From: an uncultured Acidobacteriota bacterium | GTDB taxonomy: Bacteria; Acidobacteriota; Terriglobia; Bryobacterales; Bryobacteraceae | DNA: 37,064 nt | Direction: 5' to 3' | Assembly: GCA_900696665.1 (NCBI GenBank) | Contig: CAADGY010000385.1 | Span: 1-37,064, forward strand | Translations under genes and position numbers: made by a program | In this document: piece after piece, positions 36,801 to 37,064 of the stretch | Position numbering within the stretch: position 1 is the stretch's first letter | Layout: each line of letters starts with the position of its first letter | Notes under the pieces: generated by a model | What the model saw: the letters and a program-made list of their open reading frames with translations, nothing else | Database searches by the model: none | What the model was told of the DNA's origin: nothing

Positions 36801-37064
36801 ACAATAACCCCCTCATCATTGCGCTCGACTTCGATGCTCCGGAACAGGCGCTCTTGCTCGTGGACCGGCTGGGCAACGACATTGATTTTTACAAGGTCGG
36901 CATGGAACTGTATGCCGCCGCCGGAATGGATTTCGTTCGTAACCTGCTCGACGCCGGCAAGCAGGTGTTCCTGGACCTGAAACTTTACGATATCGGCGAG
37001 ACGGTGAAAAGAGCCGTCAAACAAATCGCCACTACCGGTGTGCGCTTTGTCACTGTGCACGGCA
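36797..37064 (+). CDS. pyrF: Orotidine 5'-phosphate decarboxylase, N-terminal part
   Basis: The first 89 residues of PyrF, cut by the window edge. It starts at an ATG that overlaps the selD stop (ATGA) and reads NPLIIALDFDAPEQAL, DFYKVGMELY, then the catalytic signature VFLDLKLYDIGETVKRA, with the Asp-x-Lys-x-x-Asp set, and VRFVTVHG. The enzyme decarboxylates OMP to UMP, the last step of pyrimidine synthesis. The four-base overlap suggests translation coupled to selD, so reading through the selenocysteine codon may influence pyrF expression. No other pyrimidine gene is in view. Confidence 0.93.
   Translation, partial: MNNNPLIIALDFDAPEQALLLVDRLGNDIDFYKVGMELYAAAGMDFVRNLLDAGKQVFLDLKLYDIGETVKRAVKQIATTGVRFVTVHG

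Overview
The window looks like a chromosomal segment of an Acidobacteriota member, most likely from the Solibacter/Bryobacter side of the phylum. This is an inference from content. It is GC-rich, has an Oar-type TonB receptor with a carboxypeptidase-regulatory-like N-terminus, a GWxTD-domain protein beside an outer-membrane-like protein, a fused Kgd-type 2-oxoglutarate enzyme, Tat-exported hydrolases, and many starts without a clear Shine-Dalgarno site. I saw no rRNA, tRNA, CRISPR array, phage gene or intact transposase.

Layout. (1) 1-223 holds no gene, only a likely relic of an IS21-family end. (2) 224-6878, minus strand: TonB receptor, then a LamG/beta-propeller protein, then a ceramidase-like hydrolase. 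A Tat-exported glycoside-hydrolase-like protein (6988-9132) diverges from them, giving a small nutrient-capture locus. (3) 9180-12930: a GT4-like glycosyltransferase overlapping an LpxD-like acyltransferase, diverging from an acyl-CoA synthetase of the oxalyl-CoA ligase type. (4) 12934-15081: an exported tandem alpha/beta hydrolase. (5) 15170-19888: Kgd-type 2-oxoglutarate enzyme and a DUF4126 membrane protein. (6) 19809-22552: a PduO-type cobalamin adenosyltransferase diverging from a split B12-dependent acyl-CoA mutase (large and small subunits). Its specificity residues, Phe80 and Gln198, point to isobutyryl-CoA rather than methylmalonyl-CoA. (7) 22581-23879: a NYN nuclease with two LOTUS domains, followed by a 305-bp gene-free stretch with a hairpin and a 108-nt candidate structured RNA. 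(8) 24185-27689, minus: GWxTD protein and an outer-membrane-like gene split by a frameshift at a 10-base homopolymer. (9) 27826-35735: a glucanase-like protein (GH144 type) diverging from an ABC exporter and a cyclic beta-1,2-glucan synthase-like protein that lacks the usual GH94 end. (10) 35778-37064: selD and the start of pyrF.

The strongest non-obvious points are these. selD is itself a selenoprotein gene: its reading frame crosses an in-frame TGA at 35820-35822, followed by a textbook bacterial SECIS hairpin. The acyl-CoA mutase should probably be called isobutyryl-CoA mutase. The glucan locus pairs synthesis, export and a probable hydrolase but lacks the chain-length domain. The stretch after the NYN-LOTUS gene encodes a fold with a perfect 12-bp closing stem and three hairpins, whose G-U pairs favour the plus strand. 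The homopolymer frameshift is either a phase switch, a decaying gene or a sequencing error.
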